From Mucilaginibacter gossypiicola (GTDB taxonomy: Bacteria > Bacteroidota > Bacteroidia > Sphingobacteriales > Sphingobacteriaceae), in the NCBI RefSeq assembly GCF_900110105.1, contig NZ_FOCL01000006.1, positions 124,001-188,000 of the forward strand: a stretch of DNA of 64,000 bases. The letters are read 5' to 3'. Positions within the stretch are counted from its first letter, which is position 1; every line of letters begins with the position of its first letter. A model generated the notes under the pieces. It was not told where the DNA came from, searched no databases, and worked only from the letters and a program-made list of their open reading frames with translations. Below are positions 1 to 7,641 of the stretch, one piece after another. The position numbers and the translations under genes were made by a program.

Positions 1-97
1 AATTGGTGGGTGAGGAATATATTAAATTGAGCAAGTCCTTATACTTTTACGCATAATGTATGTACTGATGGAAGTAGAAAGGGTTGGGCAGGGTTAC

Positions 98-1051
98 TTA
101 CTGCAATTTTTTTGAACGCCTGAGAACAGGCTTCTCAATTATGGTGTAAAATAAAGCGGCAAAACATACACAAAATAATATGGCCAGGGTGAAAAGAACT
201 ACCTGGTTGGATAGATAAGCTTTTGCAAATTTCAGAAAGAAAAATATGACTACAGTATGGGTGAGGTATAACGAATAGGAGACATTGCCCAAAAACAGGA
301 ATGGCTTGTATGGCTTTTTGTTAAAAAAAAGAATGATCACTACGGTAATAAAAGGCAATGTACCGGTTATGATGGAAACTCCCCATACTACAATGGCGCA
401 AAAAGCTGCAAGATATATTATTGCGGTTTGCGTTCTGATTTTATTGGTCATGCACATAAACGCTATGTAGCCCGCAGCAAAATCATACCAATGGGTAAAC
501 ACAAGATCGCGGATATTTAGCTTAGCAAGTACAGATATTACACTTATGCCGCAGATTATTAATATAGATACTGCAGGTTTGCACCGCATGAGTGGCGAAA
601 AGAACAACCCCAGCAAAATGTAGTATTGAAACTCAATGGATAATGTCCAAAAGATAGGTGAATACCAGTTGTAATTTTTAAACAGTGGTGCGATATGAAA
701 TATATTTACTGCCAATTGCCTGATATCAAAGCTTTGCCAGGGCACAATGCCTACTATAAAAAGCAGGGCGATAGTTGCCCAATAGGGAGGCTCGATCCGG
801 AGAAGCCTTTTTAGCATGAAATTTGGAAATCCGGCGATGGTGTAATTGATCTTGCTTATTGAATAGGGAAGCACAAACCCAGATATAACAAAAAATATCG
901 AGACACCCAGTTGGCCGCTCATAAATAGTTGCTTGATCAAAGGGCTAAACTTATCTCCATTTATTATATAATAATGGGTGGCGCATACGCCTAATGCCGC
1001 CAATCCCCTTAATAATACAATACTCTCTATCTTAGTTTGTTGTCTAAACAC
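98..1051 (-). CDS. Acyltransferase family 3 (OafA/YrhL-like) membrane protein
   Basis: Integral-membrane acyltransferase that would transfer an acyl group, often acetyl, to an extracytoplasmic sugar or lipid; the substrate cannot be told from sequence. Seen: R15 and H26 with the family spacing R-x10-H in the first helix, an SGF turn after the third segment (SIFFVISGF), about nine to ten hydrophobic segments, and a C-terminal IEKP motif typical of the family. At 317 residues it is at the short end of the family and has no periplasmic SGNH extension. It stands alone, with no glycan cluster around it to name the acceptor. The family call is firm and the role open. Confidence 0.88.
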   Translation of the reverse strand: MFRQQTKIESIVLLRGLAALGVCATHYYIINGDKFSPLIKQLFMSGQLGVSIFFVISGFVLPYSISKINYTIAGFPNFMLKRLLRIEPPYWATIALLFIVGIVPWQSFDIRQLAVNIFHIAPLFKNYNWYSPIFWTLSIEFQYYILLGLFFSPLMRCKPAVSILIICGISVISVLAKLNIRDLVFTHWYDFAAGYIAFMCMTNKIRTQTAIIYLAAFCAIVVWGVSIITGTLPFITVVIILFFNKKPYKPFLFLGNVSYSLYLTHTVVIFFFLKFAKAYLSNQVVLFTLAILFCVCFAALFYTIIEKPVLRRSKKLQ

Positions 1052-1196
1052 CCTCGAATATCTGATAAATATTTGTTTAATCAGGAAGGATATTGAATTA
1101 TATAAAAAAACAGAATGATAAATGCGATTTAATTTTGGACATGGAATAAAAGGATAGAAATTGGTATTCTATCTGATGAATAGCTTTACCAGCTTA

Positions 1197-1403
1197 TCAA
1201 ACCAATCCCATACTTTCCCTGTATTCCTGCTGAATAATGAGTAAACAGTTAGCACACAAACACCCGTCATACAGCTCGCTTACATATTGTACCTCATTAA
1301 TAGTAAGCTGCACGGTGCTGCACTGACACTTGGTGAATGAATTGGCTTTACATTCAAAAGGTGTTTCGCAACGTTCGCAACGGATAATTTCGTGTTTGTG
1401 CAT
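1197..1403 (-). CDS. Small cysteine-rich CWC-type zinc-binding protein
   Basis: A 68-residue protein with four Cys pairs or singles: C9/C12 (CERC), C18, C26-x-C28 (CQC in place of the usual CWC), and C49/C51/C54 (CLCANC). The pattern CxxCxxxFxC followed by CxC resembles the cysteine-rich CWC family, thought to bind zinc; function unknown. The gene starts 14 bp from an intergenic word-repeat arm and has no obvious promoter of its own. It lies downstream of nrdBA in the same direction, but a strong terminator at 1553-1580 separates them. Confidence 0.65.
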   Translation of the reverse strand: MHKHEIIRCERCETPFECKANSFTKCQCSTVQLTINEVQYVSELYDGCLCANCLLIIQQEYRESMGLV

Positions 1404-1416
1404 TTCTTGTTTGGGT

Positions 1417-1540
1417 TCATGGTCTATGGTTCATAGATCATGGTTATAGCAAAAATAGAGAATGGTACCGGTAATTATAAAATGTCAGTGTCATAAATGA
1501 GGCTACCTAATAACTATGATCCATGAACCATTATCTATGA
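1417..1540. repeat. Inverted pair of 7-bp word tracts
   Basis: Arm 1 (1417-1447) is four heptads in register, TCATGGT, CTATGGT, TCATAGA, TCATGGT, then TAT. Arm 2 (1510-1540) is its reverse complement over 31 bp with about six mismatches. Arms are 62 bp apart. Lies between the small Cys-rich gene and the nrdA terminator. Confidence 0.75.
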
Positions 1541-1552
1541 GCTAAAAATAAA

Positions 1553-1580
1553 AAGCCCATAAACCGAAGTTCATGGGCTT
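1553..1580 (-). terminator. Intrinsic terminator of nrdBA
   Basis: Read on the minus strand, a 12-bp stem (AAGCCCATGAAC pairing with GTTTATGGGCTT, one G-U pair) is closed by a UUCG tetraloop and followed by a T-rich run (TTTTATTTTT). It starts 45 bp past the nrdA stop codon. Confidence 0.85.
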
Positions 1581-1624
1581 AAAAAATTATCTTACGGACT
1601 TTCCGACTTCCGGATTAATAAGTA

Positions 1625-3997
1625 TTACGCAGAGCAAGTAACGCAGCCTTCTTCCATTGAGCAGGTTGGGCCTGCAGGAATTTCGTCGGCAACAGCATCA
1701 ACAACGGCCGGGATAACCGGATCCATGTTTTTGCCGCCCTGGTTTTCAACCGTAAATTTAACCGCTTGCGAAGCTGCCTGTGTACGCAGGTAGTACATAC
1801 CGGTTTTTAAGCCTTTTTTCCAAGCATAGAAATGCATTGAAGTTAACTTAGACGCATTTGGCGAGTTGATGAACAGGTTAAGTGATTGTGATTGGCAAAT
1901 GTACGCACCCCTGTCGGCAGCCATATCAATGATGCTGCGCATCTTGATCTCCCAAACAGTTTTGTACAATGCTTTGATATCAGCAGGAATCTCAGGGATT
2001 TCCTGGATTGAACCGTTTGCACTGATGATCTTATCTTTCATGCTGGTGCTCCACAAACCAAGGTTTACTAAATCGCGCAGCAGGTATTTGTTCACTACAA
2101 TGAACTCACCGCTTAATACACGACGGGTGTAAATGTTTGAAGTATATGGCTCAAAGCATTCGTTGTTACCTAAGATCTGTGATGTTGAAGCGGTTGGCAT
2201 TGGTGCAACTAACAGTGAGTTACGTACGCCATGGTTCATAACATCTAAACGAAGGTTTTCCCAATCCCACCTGCCGCTTTCTGGTTTTACACCCCACAGA
2301 TCAAACTGGAATTTACCTTGTGACAATGGTGAGCCTTTGAAAGTTTCATAAGCACCATCTTTTATAGCCATATCTTTTGAAGCTGTCATAGCTGCAAAGT
2401 AGATGGTTTCGAAGATCTCGATGTTCAGTTTTTTAGCTTCGTCGCTTTCAAACGGCATACGCAGCTGGATGAAAGTATCGGCCAAACCTTGTACACCTAA
2501 ACCTATAGGGCGGTGACGTAAGTTTGAGTACTCGGCTTCTTTTACTGGGTAGTAGTTACCGTCAATGATCCTGTTAAGGTTCACGGTAGCCTGGTAAGTT
2601 ACTTCGTACAGTTTTTCATGATCAAAAGTGCCGTTGCTGATGTAGCGTGGCAATGCTAATGAAGCCAGGTTACAAACAGCTACCTCGTTTGCATCGGTAT
2701 ACTCAATGATCTCGGTACAAAGGTTTGAACTTTTAATGGTACCCAGATTTTGCTGGTTTGATTTACCGTTGGCAGCATCTTTATATAATAAATACGGCGT
2801 ACCGGTTTCAACCTGTGCATCAAGTACAGCAAACCAAAGTTCCTGTGCTTTTACAGTACGGCGCTGACGGCCTTCTTTTTCGTATTTAACGTAAAGTTCT
2901 TCAAATTCTTTACCCCAGCAATCGGCTAAGCCTGGTGCTTCGTGCGGGCAGAATAAGCTCCAATCTTCATTGGCTTCAACACGCTGCATAAACAGGTCAG
3001 ATACCCAAAGGGCATAGAACAAGTCGCGGGCACGCATTTCTTCTTTACCGTGGTTTTTACGCAGGTCCAAAAATTCAAAGATATCGGCATGCCATGGTTC
3101 TAAGTAAACAGCGAAAGCGCCTTTACGTTTACCACCGCCCTGATCTACATAACGCGCGGTATCATTAAATACGCGCAGCATTGGGATAATACCATTGCTG
3201 GTACCATTGGTGCCGCTGATGTATGAACCTGTAGCCCTTACATTGTGGATACTTAAACCAATACCGCCTGCACTTTGCGAAATTTTGGCAGTTTGTTTCA
3301 ATGTATCATAGATGCCTTCAATGCTGTCATCTTTCATGGTTAACAGGAAACATGACGACATTTGTGGTTTCGGCGTACCAGCATTGAACAGGGTTGGCGT
3401 AGCATGTGTAAACCAACGCTCGCTCATTAAATGATAGGTTTTAATAGCGCTTTCGATATCATGCTTGTGGATACCTACCGATACACGCATGAATAAGTGC
3501 TGAGGGCGCTCGGCAATTTTACCGTCGATCTTTAACAGGTATGATTTTTCAAGGGTTTTAAAACCGAAGTAATCAAAACCAAAATCGCGGTCATAAATGA
3601 TGGTGCTGTCAAGCAACTCTGCATTTTCCTGGATCACTTCCCACACATCATCAGCAATAAGCGATGCATCTTTACCTGTTTTCTTGTCAACATATTCATG
3701 CAGGAGGCGCATGGTTTCAGAAAACGATTTGATGGTGTTTTTGTGCAAATTTGATACTGCAATACGTGACGCCAGCAAAGCGTAGTCAGGGTGCTTGGTG
3801 GTTAATGAAGCGGCGGTTTCGGCAGCCAGGTTATCCAGCTCGGAGGTGGTAACGCCATCAAATAAACCTTCAATTACCTTTTTAGCCACATCAATAGGGT
3901 CAACTAATTGAAACCCGTAGCACAGTTTTTCAATACGTGCGGTGATCTTGTCAAATTTTACGGACTCTCTTCTACCGTCTCTTTTTATTACGAACAT
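1625..3997 (-). CDS. nrdA: Ribonucleoside-diphosphate reductase, alpha (large) subunit, class I
   Basis: Catalytic subunit that reduces ribonucleoside diphosphates to deoxyribonucleotides with the radical supplied by NrdB. Seen: an ATP-cone regulatory domain at the N-terminus (about residues 1-90, opening MFVIKRDGR), the FNAGTPKPQMSSCF motif with the first active-site Cys, the NLCTEI motif with the thiyl-radical Cys, the PTASTSQILGNNE loop, and a C-terminal CSMEEGCVTC tail holding the Cys pair that re-reduces the active site. At 790 residues it is normal for class I with one ATP cone. It follows nrdB by 154 bp and ends before a strong terminator. The start at 3997 gives the conserved cone sequence. 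Confidence 0.97.
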   Translation of the reverse strand: MFVIKRDGRRESVKFDKITARIEKLCYGFQLVDPIDVAKKVIEGLFDGVTTSELDNLAAETAASLTTKHPDYALLASRIAVSNLHKNTIKSFSETMRLLHEYVDKKTGKDASLIADDVWEVIQENAELLDSTIIYDRDFGFDYFGFKTLEKSYLLKIDGKIAERPQHLFMRVSVGIHKHDIESAIKTYHLMSERWFTHATPTLFNAGTPKPQMSSCFLLTMKDDSIEGIYDTLKQTAKISQSAGGIGLSIHNVRATGSYISGTNGTSNGIIPMLRVFNDTARYVDQGGGKRKGAFAVYLEPWHADIFEFLDLRKNHGKEEMRARDLFYALWVSDLFMQRVEANEDWSLFCPHEAPGLADCWGKEFEELYVKYEKEGRQRRTVKAQELWFAVLDAQVETGTPYLLYKDAANGKSNQQNLGTIKSSNLCTEIIEYTDANEVAVCNLASLALPRYISNGTFDHEKLYEVTYQATVNLNRIIDGNYYPVKEAEYSNLRHRPIGLGVQGLADTFIQLRMPFESDEAKKLNIEIFETIYFAAMTASKDMAIKDGAYETFKGSPLSQGKFQFDLWGVKPESGRWDWENLRLDVMNHGVRNSLLVAPMPTASTSQILGNNECFEPYTSNIYTRRVLSGEFIVVNKYLLRDLVNLGLWSTSMKDKIISANGSIQEIPEIPADIKALYKTVWEIKMRSIIDMAADRGAYICQSQSLNLFINSPNASKLTSMHFYAWKKGLKTGMYYLRTQAASQAVKFTVENQGGKNMDPVIPAVVDAVADEIPAGPTCSMEEGCVTCSA

Positions 3998-4117
3998 TTT
4001 CCCCCTCCTTTTGCCCCGTTAAAAGCGAAGCTTTTTTAGTTAATATTATTGTGATTTGATTATTTTCTTTGAACCTTGATTTTCCTGATTTTGGGATTTC
4101 TTGATGTCGGAGAAAAT

Positions 4118-4154
4118 CTAACCTCTAATCTCCAACCTCTGATCTCTAACTCTA
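4118..4154. repeat. 7-bp word tract overlapping the nrdB stop codon
   Basis: Five heptads in register: CTAACCT, CTAATCT, CCAACCT, CTGATCT, CTAACTC, then TA. The last words include the nrdB stop codon (minus-strand TAG, 4152-4154). Confidence 0.75.
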
Positions 4155-5126
4155 AAAATCATCATCAAGCGAAAAGCTCTTGCTTTCGGCAGATGCATTC
4201 AATACACCACTTTTTTGATAGTCGCCTACGCGTTTTTCAAAAAAGTTGGTTTTGCCCTGTAACGATATCATTTCCATGAAATCGAACGGATTGGTTGCGT
4301 TATAATATTTGTCATAACCCAATTCGCTCAGCCACCTGTCGGCCACAAACTCAATGTACTGGCTCATTAGTTTGGCGTTCATGCCTATCAGGTTAACCGG
4401 CAGCGCGTCGGTTACAAATTCTTTTTCTATCTCAACCGCGTCGGTAATGATTTTTGTAACCTGCTCCTGTGGCAATTTGTTTTCAAGCATGCTGTATAAT
4501 AAGCAGGCAAACTCGCAATGCGAACCTTCATCGCGTGAGATCAGCTCATTGCTGAAAGTCAGACCCGGCATTAAGCCACGTTTTTTAAGCCAGAATATAG
4601 AACAGAAACTACCTGAAAAGAAAATCCCTTCTACTGCTGCAAATGCAACCAAACGCTCGGCAAAGTTGCCGTTGTTGATCCATTTCAATGCCCACTCGGC
4701 TTTTTTGCCTACACATGGTACAGTTTCAATGGCATGGAAAAGACGATCTTTTTCGGCCGGATCTTTTACATAGGTGTCTATCAGCAAGGCATAGGTTTCA
4801 GAATGGATGTTCTCCATCATAATCTGGAAACCATAAAAGCAACGAGCTTCGGGCAATTGAACTTCACTCATGAAGTTTACTGCAAGGTTTTCGTTCACGA
4901 TGCCATCACTTGCAGCAAAAAAAGCAAGGATATGTGATATGAAATGTTTTTCGCCCGAATTAAGATTTTCCCAATGTTTCAAATCGTCCGACAGGTCGAT
5001 CTCTTCGGCAGTCCAAAAGCTGGCTTCCGCTTTTTTGTACATCTCCCATATTTTGGGATACTTGATGGGAAGGATAACAAACCGGTCCTTGTTTTCCCGT
5101 AGCAATAATTCGTTTTCCAAACTCAT
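4152..5126 (-). CDS. nrdB: Ribonucleoside-diphosphate reductase, beta (radical) subunit
   Basis: Small subunit of class I ribonucleotide reductase, housing the di-metal site and stable radical. Seen: helices with the metal ligands E105 and H108 (MENIHSE), a later RDEGSHCEF (E and H), and a Tyr at Y98 in RCFYGFQ, at the position of the radical Tyr in the eukaryote-like branch; the C-terminal FEKRVGDYQKSGV segment is also of that branch. 324 residues is usual. First gene of nrdBA; order beta then alpha. A long leader of about 200 nt separates it from the best promoter candidate. Presence of the Tyr argues against the Tyr-less class Ic type. Confidence 0.96.
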   Translation of the reverse strand: MSLENELLLRENKDRFVILPIKYPKIWEMYKKAEASFWTAEEIDLSDDLKHWENLNSGEKHFISHILAFFAASDGIVNENLAVNFMSEVQLPEARCFYGFQIMMENIHSETYALLIDTYVKDPAEKDRLFHAIETVPCVGKKAEWALKWINNGNFAERLVAFAAVEGIFFSGSFCSIFWLKKRGLMPGLTFSNELISRDEGSHCEFACLLYSMLENKLPQEQVTKIITDAVEIEKEFVTDALPVNLIGMNAKLMSQYIEFVADRWLSELGYDKYYNATNPFDFMEMISLQGKTNFFEKRVGDYQKSGVLNASAESKSFSLDDDF

Positions 5127-5333
5127 AGACGTTTACCTTTTTTTATTTTTTCATTCAACGAGGTATTCAGACACGAAAGCAAGCCTTACTTTTCAATAAA
5201 GCTTTAAATTTTGATGCCTTCGGATCGCTCCTTAGCAACTGTATTGTGTAACTTTCTGACAGCCAGTGTTTTAATTAGGATTTGACGAGTGCGTCGGGCT
5301 GCCGGCTGAATGCCATTTTTATTACTTGTTGAG

Positions 5334-5341
5334 CAAAGTTA
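5334..5341 (-). promoter_or_regulatory. Candidate -7 box for nrdBA
   Basis: TAACTTTG on the minus strand matches the Bacteroidota TAnnTTTG box; TTTAC lies upstream at a plausible -33 distance. It would give a leader of about 200 nt. No transcript evidence. Confidence 0.3.
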
Positions 5342-5371
5342 ATGTTTGATGTGTGTACTTGTAAACGATAG

Positions 5372-5631
5372 TTTTTCACAAATACCCGAGTTATCAACAC
5401 TTATGCTTATGGGAGTTATTAACACTAAAAATTAATGAACTTGAATAGAGGGCGTTAAAATCACAGCTGTAAATTAATGCCCCGGAAACTTGCAGATCAC
5501 GATAATTTAACATTGTAAATTACTTGACGTTTTACCGACAATTATTGCCAATTATGAAATGCTTTTGCTTTGTGAAAGTATCAAAATCTAAATTGTGAAA
5601 CTAATTGCACAACCTGTAAAAATGTGGAAAA
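5372..5631. promoter_or_regulatory. Cluster of DnaA-box-like 9-mers upstream of nrdBA
   Basis: Four 9-mers each one mismatch from TTATNCACA: TTTTTCACA (5372-5380), TTATCAACA (5391-5399), TTATTAACA (5416-5424) and, inverted, TGTGGAAAA (5623-5631). The middle two lie within a 25-bp-spaced direct repeat. In E. coli DnaA regulates nrdAB, so control here is possible, but AT-rich DNA produces chance matches. Confidence 0.3.
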
Positions 5632-5634
5632 CAA

Positions 5635-5668
5635 AATACGCCGGTAAGTCATGGCTTATCGGCGTATT
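5635..5668 (-). terminator. Intrinsic terminator of msrB
   Basis: Minus strand AATACGCCG pairs with CGGCGTATT, then after one mismatch TAAG pairs with CTTA around a six-base loop. A T-rich stretch (TTGTTTTCC) follows. It begins 17 bp past the msrB stop codon. Confidence 0.75.
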
Positions 5669-5685
5669 CCTCAAAGTTTTACGAA

Positions 5686-6057
5686 TTATTTTGCTTCCTC
5701 TAACGGAACAAATTTCATTGATACCGAATTGACACAATGACGGGTGTTTTTGGCGGTCATATACTCGCCTTCAAATACGTGGCCCAGGTGGGCGCCGCAA
5801 TTTGCACAAAGAATCTCCACCCTGCGGCCGTCGGCATCAACCTCACGGCGTACGGCTCCTTCAATTTCGTCATCGAAACTTGGCCAGCCGCAAAATGATT
5901 CAAACTTATCTTCCGACCGGTACAGCGGCGCATCGCAGCGTTTGCAAACATATAGCCCCTGAGCCTTGTTGTTTAGTAACGAGCCGGTAAACGGTCTTTC
6001 GGTACCTTTGTATAATATTACCCTTTCTTCTTCAGGCGTTAATTGATTGTATTCCAT
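5686..6057 (-). CDS. msrB: Peptide-methionine (R)-S-oxide reductase
   Basis: Repairs oxidised methionine by reducing the R-sulfoxide. Seen: two zinc CxxC pairs (C38/C41 in CKRC and C84/C87 in CANC), the family WPSF turn at 58-61, the GHVF segment, and the catalytic Cys C108 in RHCVNSVSMKF; C56 could be a resolving Cys. 123 residues matches single-domain MsrB, with no MsrA fusion and no signal peptide, so cytoplasmic. Single-gene unit bounded by its own terminator. An 8-bp word tract begins 11 bp upstream of the start codon. Confidence 0.96.
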   Translation of the reverse strand: MEYNQLTPEEERVILYKGTERPFTGSLLNNKAQGLYVCKRCDAPLYRSEDKFESFCGWPSFDDEIEGAVRREVDADGRRVEILCANCGAHLGHVFEGEYMTAKNTRHCVNSVSMKFVPLEEAK

Positions 6058-6068
6058 TTATAATTATT

Positions 6069-6100
6069 GATTTATAGAATTAATGATTTAGTGAATTTGC
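6069..6100. repeat. 8-bp word tract upstream of msrB
   Basis: Four octads in exact register: GATTTATA, GAATTAAT, GATTTAGT, GAATTTGC. They begin 11 bp from the msrB start codon, so they lie in its leader or promoter. Confidence 0.65.
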
Positions 6101-6190
6101 CTCGTTTCACTTATATAAAGATACGACAAACCGGGCCGAATTAATGTTTTACCGATTGATGTTTACACTGGTTTGACGGGGAAAACAAGT

Positions 6191-6301
6191 TAACTGCCGC
6201 GGGCTTTCAGCTCGTGGTTAAACATAGTTTCAGCTTTCAGCTGATGTGATGTAAGCTGAAAGCTTACCCTGTAATACCCACGGGCTGGAAGCCCGCGGTA
6301 G
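6191..6301. repeat. Interspersed palindromic repeat, family B, copy 1
   Basis: A 111-bp element. Its ends, CTGCCGCGGGCTTTCAGC and GGGCTGGAAGCCCGCGGTAG, pair with each other, and an inner pair AGCTTTCAGCT / AGCTGAAAGCT forms a second hairpin. A near-identical copy lies at 6971-7081 and a divergent inverted copy at 16407-16520. Confidence 0.85.
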
Positions 6302-6315
6302 AGGAGAGACGAGGT

Positions 6316-6858
6316 TTAATACCCCGCGTCCAGCTTTTTCAATAGCTCAAGGCCCGCATCCCATTCGCCATAGCCTGCTGATACATTGATATGACCGGCA
6401 TCGCCGATATTCACTATTTCACTTCCCCAGCTGGTTGCAAATAACCGGGCACGTTCCGGGCTTACATAGAAATCATTGTCACTAATTACAGTTATTGACC
6501 TGAACGGCAGTTTGGTTAAAGGTACAGGCGCAAAACCGCTCGTGCCTGATGGGTAACTATCTGCCTCGGTATCGCTGGGGGCAACTAACAATGCTCCTTT
6601 GATGCTAATGTTATGCTCAGCTGCCCAATAGGCTATGGTGGCGCAGGCAAGGCTATGGCAAACTAATATCACATTTGCCGGATCATGCCTGTTTACATAT
6701 TCATTTAAAGTTTTTACCCAATCTGCGCAAACAGGTGTTTCCCAGTCCTGCTGTTCAACACGGATGAAGTTAAAGCGCTTTTCCCAAATGCTTTGCCAGT
6801 GCTGCTCACCTGAATTGCCCAGCCCGGGATGTATAAGAATGTCGGAATTAAAAGTCAT
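6316..6858 (-). CDS. RBBP9/YdeN-type serine hydrolase (alpha/beta hydrolase)
   Basis: Small alpha/beta hydrolase of the RBBP9/YdeN family, probably an esterase or peptidase-like serine hydrolase of unknown substrate. Seen: the N-terminal HPGLGNSGEQHW segment typical of the family, nucleophile S69 in CHSLA, acid D129 in SDNDFYV, and base H156 in AGHIN, in the family order. 180 residues is the normal length. No signal peptide, so cytoplasmic. It is flanked on both sides by copies of palindrome family B, so its expression is probably independent of its neighbours. Confidence 0.88.
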   Translation of the reverse strand: MTFNSDILIHPGLGNSGEQHWQSIWEKRFNFIRVEQQDWETPVCADWVKTLNEYVNRHDPANVILVCHSLACATIAYWAAEHNISIKGALLVAPSDTEADSYPSGTSGFAPVPLTKLPFRSITVISDNDFYVSPERARLFATSWGSEIVNIGDAGHINVSAGYGEWDAGLELLKKLDAGY

Positions 6859-6970
6859 GGTTTCAATAGGAAGCTAAATACATTAATAATTGAAGGCTCA
6901 ATATATAGATTCCGGAAGAGCTATTCAATGTATTTTGCGGTTTCGTTTAGTAGGCTATTATTTTACTTAT

Positions 6971-7081
6971 TAACTGCCGCGGGCTTTCAGCCCGTGGGTA
7001 AGCATGGTTTTAGCTTTCAGCTGAACCAATGTAAGCTGGAAGCTTACATTGGTGTTCCCACGGGCTGGAAACCCGCAGTAG
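6971..7081. repeat. Interspersed palindromic repeat, family B, copy 2
   Basis: Same architecture and same orientation as the copy at 6191-6301. The outer arm contains the palindrome CGGGCTTTCAGCCCG; inner arms are AGCTTTCAGCT and TAAGCTGGAAGCTTA. It ends 4 bp from the stop codon of the SRPBCC gene. Confidence 0.85.
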
Positions 7082-7084
7082 TAT

Positions 7085-7540
7085 TTATTGGCCTTCGGCT
7101 ATTTGCTTGATTACCTCATTCCGCTTTAATAACAGCCTCGTCATATATTTTGATAAAAACAGGTAGTTCACCGCTTCTCCCAATATCCCACCCGGCGATT
7201 CAAACGTGAAAATATCACGCATCATGGTTTGGTTAAGGATGGGGTAAAAATAATGCTCATGGGTAAAGCTTTTGAAAGCGCCTTCAACCTGGATATCGGT
7301 AAAGTAATTAGGATATTCCATTTCGGTGATCTTTGAGGTAAGATTTTGCCATACGCCAAAATGTTTTGCCCTCCAGGTGACAGTTTCGCCAAGTTCAATC
7401 AGGCCGCTTGTCCGCCCGGCTATAGCCTGCTCACCGGTATGTTTGGTTGATTCTACATGCACATCGATATTACGTGCAATATCAAAAACTTTTTCAACCG
7501 GGGCTTTAATATGGGTGGCAAGCAGGATTTGTGACGGCAT
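7085..7540 (-). CDS. SRPBCC (START-like) family protein
   Basis: Cytoplasmic SRPBCC-fold protein of the cell-division-inhibitor-like type, presumed to bind a hydrophobic ligand; function unknown. Seen: the family opening ATHIKAPVEKVFDIARNID, the EQAIAGRTSGLIELGETVTW strand region, and a C-terminal amphipathic helix. A longer frame begins at 7567, but its first residues are encoded inside the asnS terminator hairpin (7555-7579), so I chose the ATG at 7540 (MPSQILLAT), giving 151 residues. It reads in the same direction as asnS and sits directly behind its terminator, so it may be expressed by read-through or from a weak local promoter. Confidence 0.8.
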   Translation of the reverse strand: MPSQILLATHIKAPVEKVFDIARNIDVHVESTKHTGEQAIAGRTSGLIELGETVTWRAKHFGVWQNLTSKITEMEYPNYFTDIQVEGAFKSFTHEHYFYPILNQTMMRDIFTFESPGGILGEAVNYLFLSKYMTRLLLKRNEVIKQIAEGQ

Positions 7541-7547
7541 ACTGTAT

Positions 7548-7579
7548 AAAAAAATAGGCTGTTGCATAACAACAGCCTA
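7548..7579 (-). terminator. Intrinsic terminator of asnS
   Basis: Minus strand TAGGCTGTTG (7579-7570) pairs perfectly with CAACAGCCTA (7564-7555) around a five-base loop, followed by seven T. It sits 62 bp past the asnS stop codon and 8 bp before the SRPBCC start. Confidence 0.88.
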
Positions 7580-7641
7580 AATATAGTATTACGCTTTTCA
7601 AATAATCAGCGTAATCATCAAAATCAAAAAACAATCAACGG

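Larger units (their letters stand above)
5127..5685. other. Long intergenic region upstream of nrdBA
   Basis: 559 bp with no credible ORF or RNA gene. It holds the nrdB leader (5127 to about 5325), a candidate -7 box, a direct repeat GAGTTATYAACACT at 5388-5401 and 5413-5426, several DnaA-box-like 9-mers and, at the far end, the msrB terminator. The leader has a GC-rich patch (5280-5320) within AT-rich flanks and may be structured. Confidence 0.6.

Noticed and set aside
1866..2351. Plus-strand frames opposite nrdA, and similar frames opposite nrdB, asnS, dnaG, pgi, hutH, hutU, ftcD and leuA
   Set aside because: Antisense shadows of strongly conserved genes with no family resemblance or promoter.
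5130..5330. Cobalamin riboswitch in the nrdB leader
   Set aside because: A GC-rich patch resembled part of the B12 box, but the conserved core motifs are missing and class I reductase does not need B12.
5372..5631. Chromosomal replication origin
   Set aside because: Only weak DnaA-box-like matches, and no dnaA, dnaN or similar genes nearby; regulation of nrdBA is the simpler reading.
7541..7567. Longer start for the SRPBCC gene
   Set aside because: The extra residues would be encoded inside the asnS terminator hairpin; the next ATG fits the family better.
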